Positions 63,358 through 64,000 of a stretch of DNA of 64,000 bases are shown one piece after another. This stretch comes from Saccharopolyspora hordei. GTDB taxonomy: Bacteria > Actinomycetota > Actinomycetes > Mycobacteriales > Pseudonocardiaceae. The position numbers were made by a program, and so were the translations under genes. The notes under the pieces were generated by a model, which made no database searches, was not told the origin of the DNA, and saw nothing but the letters and a program-made list of their open reading frames with translations. The first letter of the stretch is position 1. The number at the start of each line of letters is the position of its first letter. The DNA lies in the NCBI RefSeq assembly GCF_013410345.1, contig NZ_JACCFJ010000001.1, positions 3,385,001-3,449,000 on the forward strand, in the 5' to 3' direction.

Positions 63358-64000
63358 TCAGGTCAGGAAGCGCCCGATCCAGTCGGCCAGCTCGTCCGGG
63401 GCGACCTCGCTGGTCGCCTCGGACCGGACCCGCCGGTGCACTGCCCGGACCAGTTCCGGGCAGCTCAGCAGTGCCCGCGCGGCCGCGTGCGCACCGAGCC
63501 CGGACAGGGCCAGGCCGAGCCCGATCCAGGAGGCCGGGCGGTCGGGGTCGGCGGCCAGTTCGGCGCGGTAACCGTCTGCGGCCTCGTCGAGCCGACCAGT
63601 GGCGTAGGCCAGGTCCGCCGGAGTGGCGTCGGGCACGTTCTGCCACGTCTCCTGCACGATTCCCGGCGCGTCCTCGAAGAACCTGAGCCGCACGAGGTCG
63701 AGCCGCGCCTGCGACCAGGGACCGTCGGAGACCGGGGTGGGTGCCCGGTCGTCGGTCACGCGGACACCGGTCAGGCGCCGGTGACCGGCCAGCCACGCGT
63801 CCGACACGGCCCGCACGGTTTCCGGGTCCGGGCGGACGTGCCGGATCCGCCAGCCGGCGTGGTGGTCGGTGACGAGCGCCCGGGCCTGCTCGGCGAGGTC
63901 GGCGGACACCGGTTCGTCCTGCCAGGGGCCGAGTTCGGCGGCGACGCCGTCGACGAACCGGCGCCCGGCATCGGTGAGCGCCGAGTCCTGCCGCAGGGCC
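63358..64000 (-). CDS. C-terminal part of a HExxH-domain peptide-modification protein (FxsB-like), cut by window end
   Basis: At least 213 residues in an open minus frame running off the right edge; the stop is at 63358. Visible text includes LTDAGRRFVDGVAAELGPWQ, DHHAGWRIRHVRPDPETVRAVSDAWLAGH, LRFFEDAPGIVQETWQNVPDATPADLAYATGR, a TPR-like YRAELAADPDRPASWIGLGLAL, and the end DELADWIGRFLT. This pattern is what I recall at the end of HExxH putative peptide-modification proteins, including the C-terminal half of FxsB radical SAM enzymes. The HExxH itself would lie beyond 64000. It is convergent to the FxsT-like gene with 19 bases between the stops. Confidence 0.55.
   Translation of the reverse strand, partial: ALRQDSALTDAGRRFVDGVAAELGPWQDEPVSADLAEQARALVTDHHAGWRIRHVRPDPETVRAVSDAWLAGHRRLTGVRVTDDRAPTPVSDGPWSQARLDLVRLRFFEDAPGIVQETWQNVPDATPADLAYATGRLDEAADGYRAELAADPDRPASWIGLGLALSGLGAHAAARALLSCPELVRAVHRRVRSEATSEVAPDELADWIGRFLT

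Overview
The window is very GC-rich, uses many GTG starts, and packs genes tightly with 4-base ATGA/GTGA overlaps. Together with a FurA-KatG pair, a DUF574-type methyltransferase, a single-chain acyl-CoA carboxylase, SAV_2336-type vWA domains and FxSxx-COOH system parts, this points to a filamentous actinobacterium, probably Pseudonocardiaceae (Saccharopolyspora-like). The genus is an inference. No phage, insertion sequence, CRISPR array or rRNA was seen.

Left part (1-19 kb): exported and envelope functions come first: a chymotrypsin-type protease, a secreted propeller-like protein, a GH16 glucanase and a C39-like peptidase. A selenocysteine tRNA (5310-5405, minus) follows. Next is an overlapping run of PAP2 phosphatase, response regulator, histidine kinase and lipoprotein. 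A type I DAHP synthase sits behind a near-perfect IdeR/DmdR iron box. The rest of this part holds a universal stress protein, an AcoR-like regulator that has lost sigma-54 contact motifs, a sugar/organic-acid type MFS porter with a clear promoter-operator, a PPOX protein, a polyprenyl diphosphate synthase, and DUF5996 and DUF4185 proteins.

Middle (19-48.6 kb): a molybdenum formate-dehydrogenase-like module (FdhD, a Cys-type FdhF/YdeP-like alpha subunit and divergent MoeA) is followed by DUF488 and LysR genes. Then come an Old Yellow Enzyme divergent from an Rrf2 regulator, an 1829-residue eukaryote-like acyl-CoA carboxylase, an S-adenosylmethionine methyltransferase, a furA-katG operon behind a large concentric dyad, a triple-AAA CbxX/CfqX protein, 6-phosphogluconate dehydrogenase and an L,D-transpeptidase lipoprotein. 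A biotin carboxylase/BCCP pair is joined to PxpB/PxpC (KipI/KipA), with divergent PxpA.

Right part (48.6-64 kb): a nitrilase-family amidase, a glutamate-decarboxylase-like enzyme, a small LuxR regulator, a large secreted PIG-L deacetylase with carbohydrate-binding modules, a Crp-type regulator and a small membrane protein. The window ends in what I read as a conflict/RiPP system. A VMAP-like protein carries an intact-looking class III nucleotide-cyclase domain. It is followed by a MoxR AAA+ ATPase and a 1481-residue vWA/NB-ARC/TPR protein resembling FxsT. Convergent to these, and cut by the window end, is the C-terminus of a protein resembling the HExxH peptide-modification domain of FxsB. 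This is the most interesting locus. The precursor peptide and the radical SAM part would lie to the right of the window.
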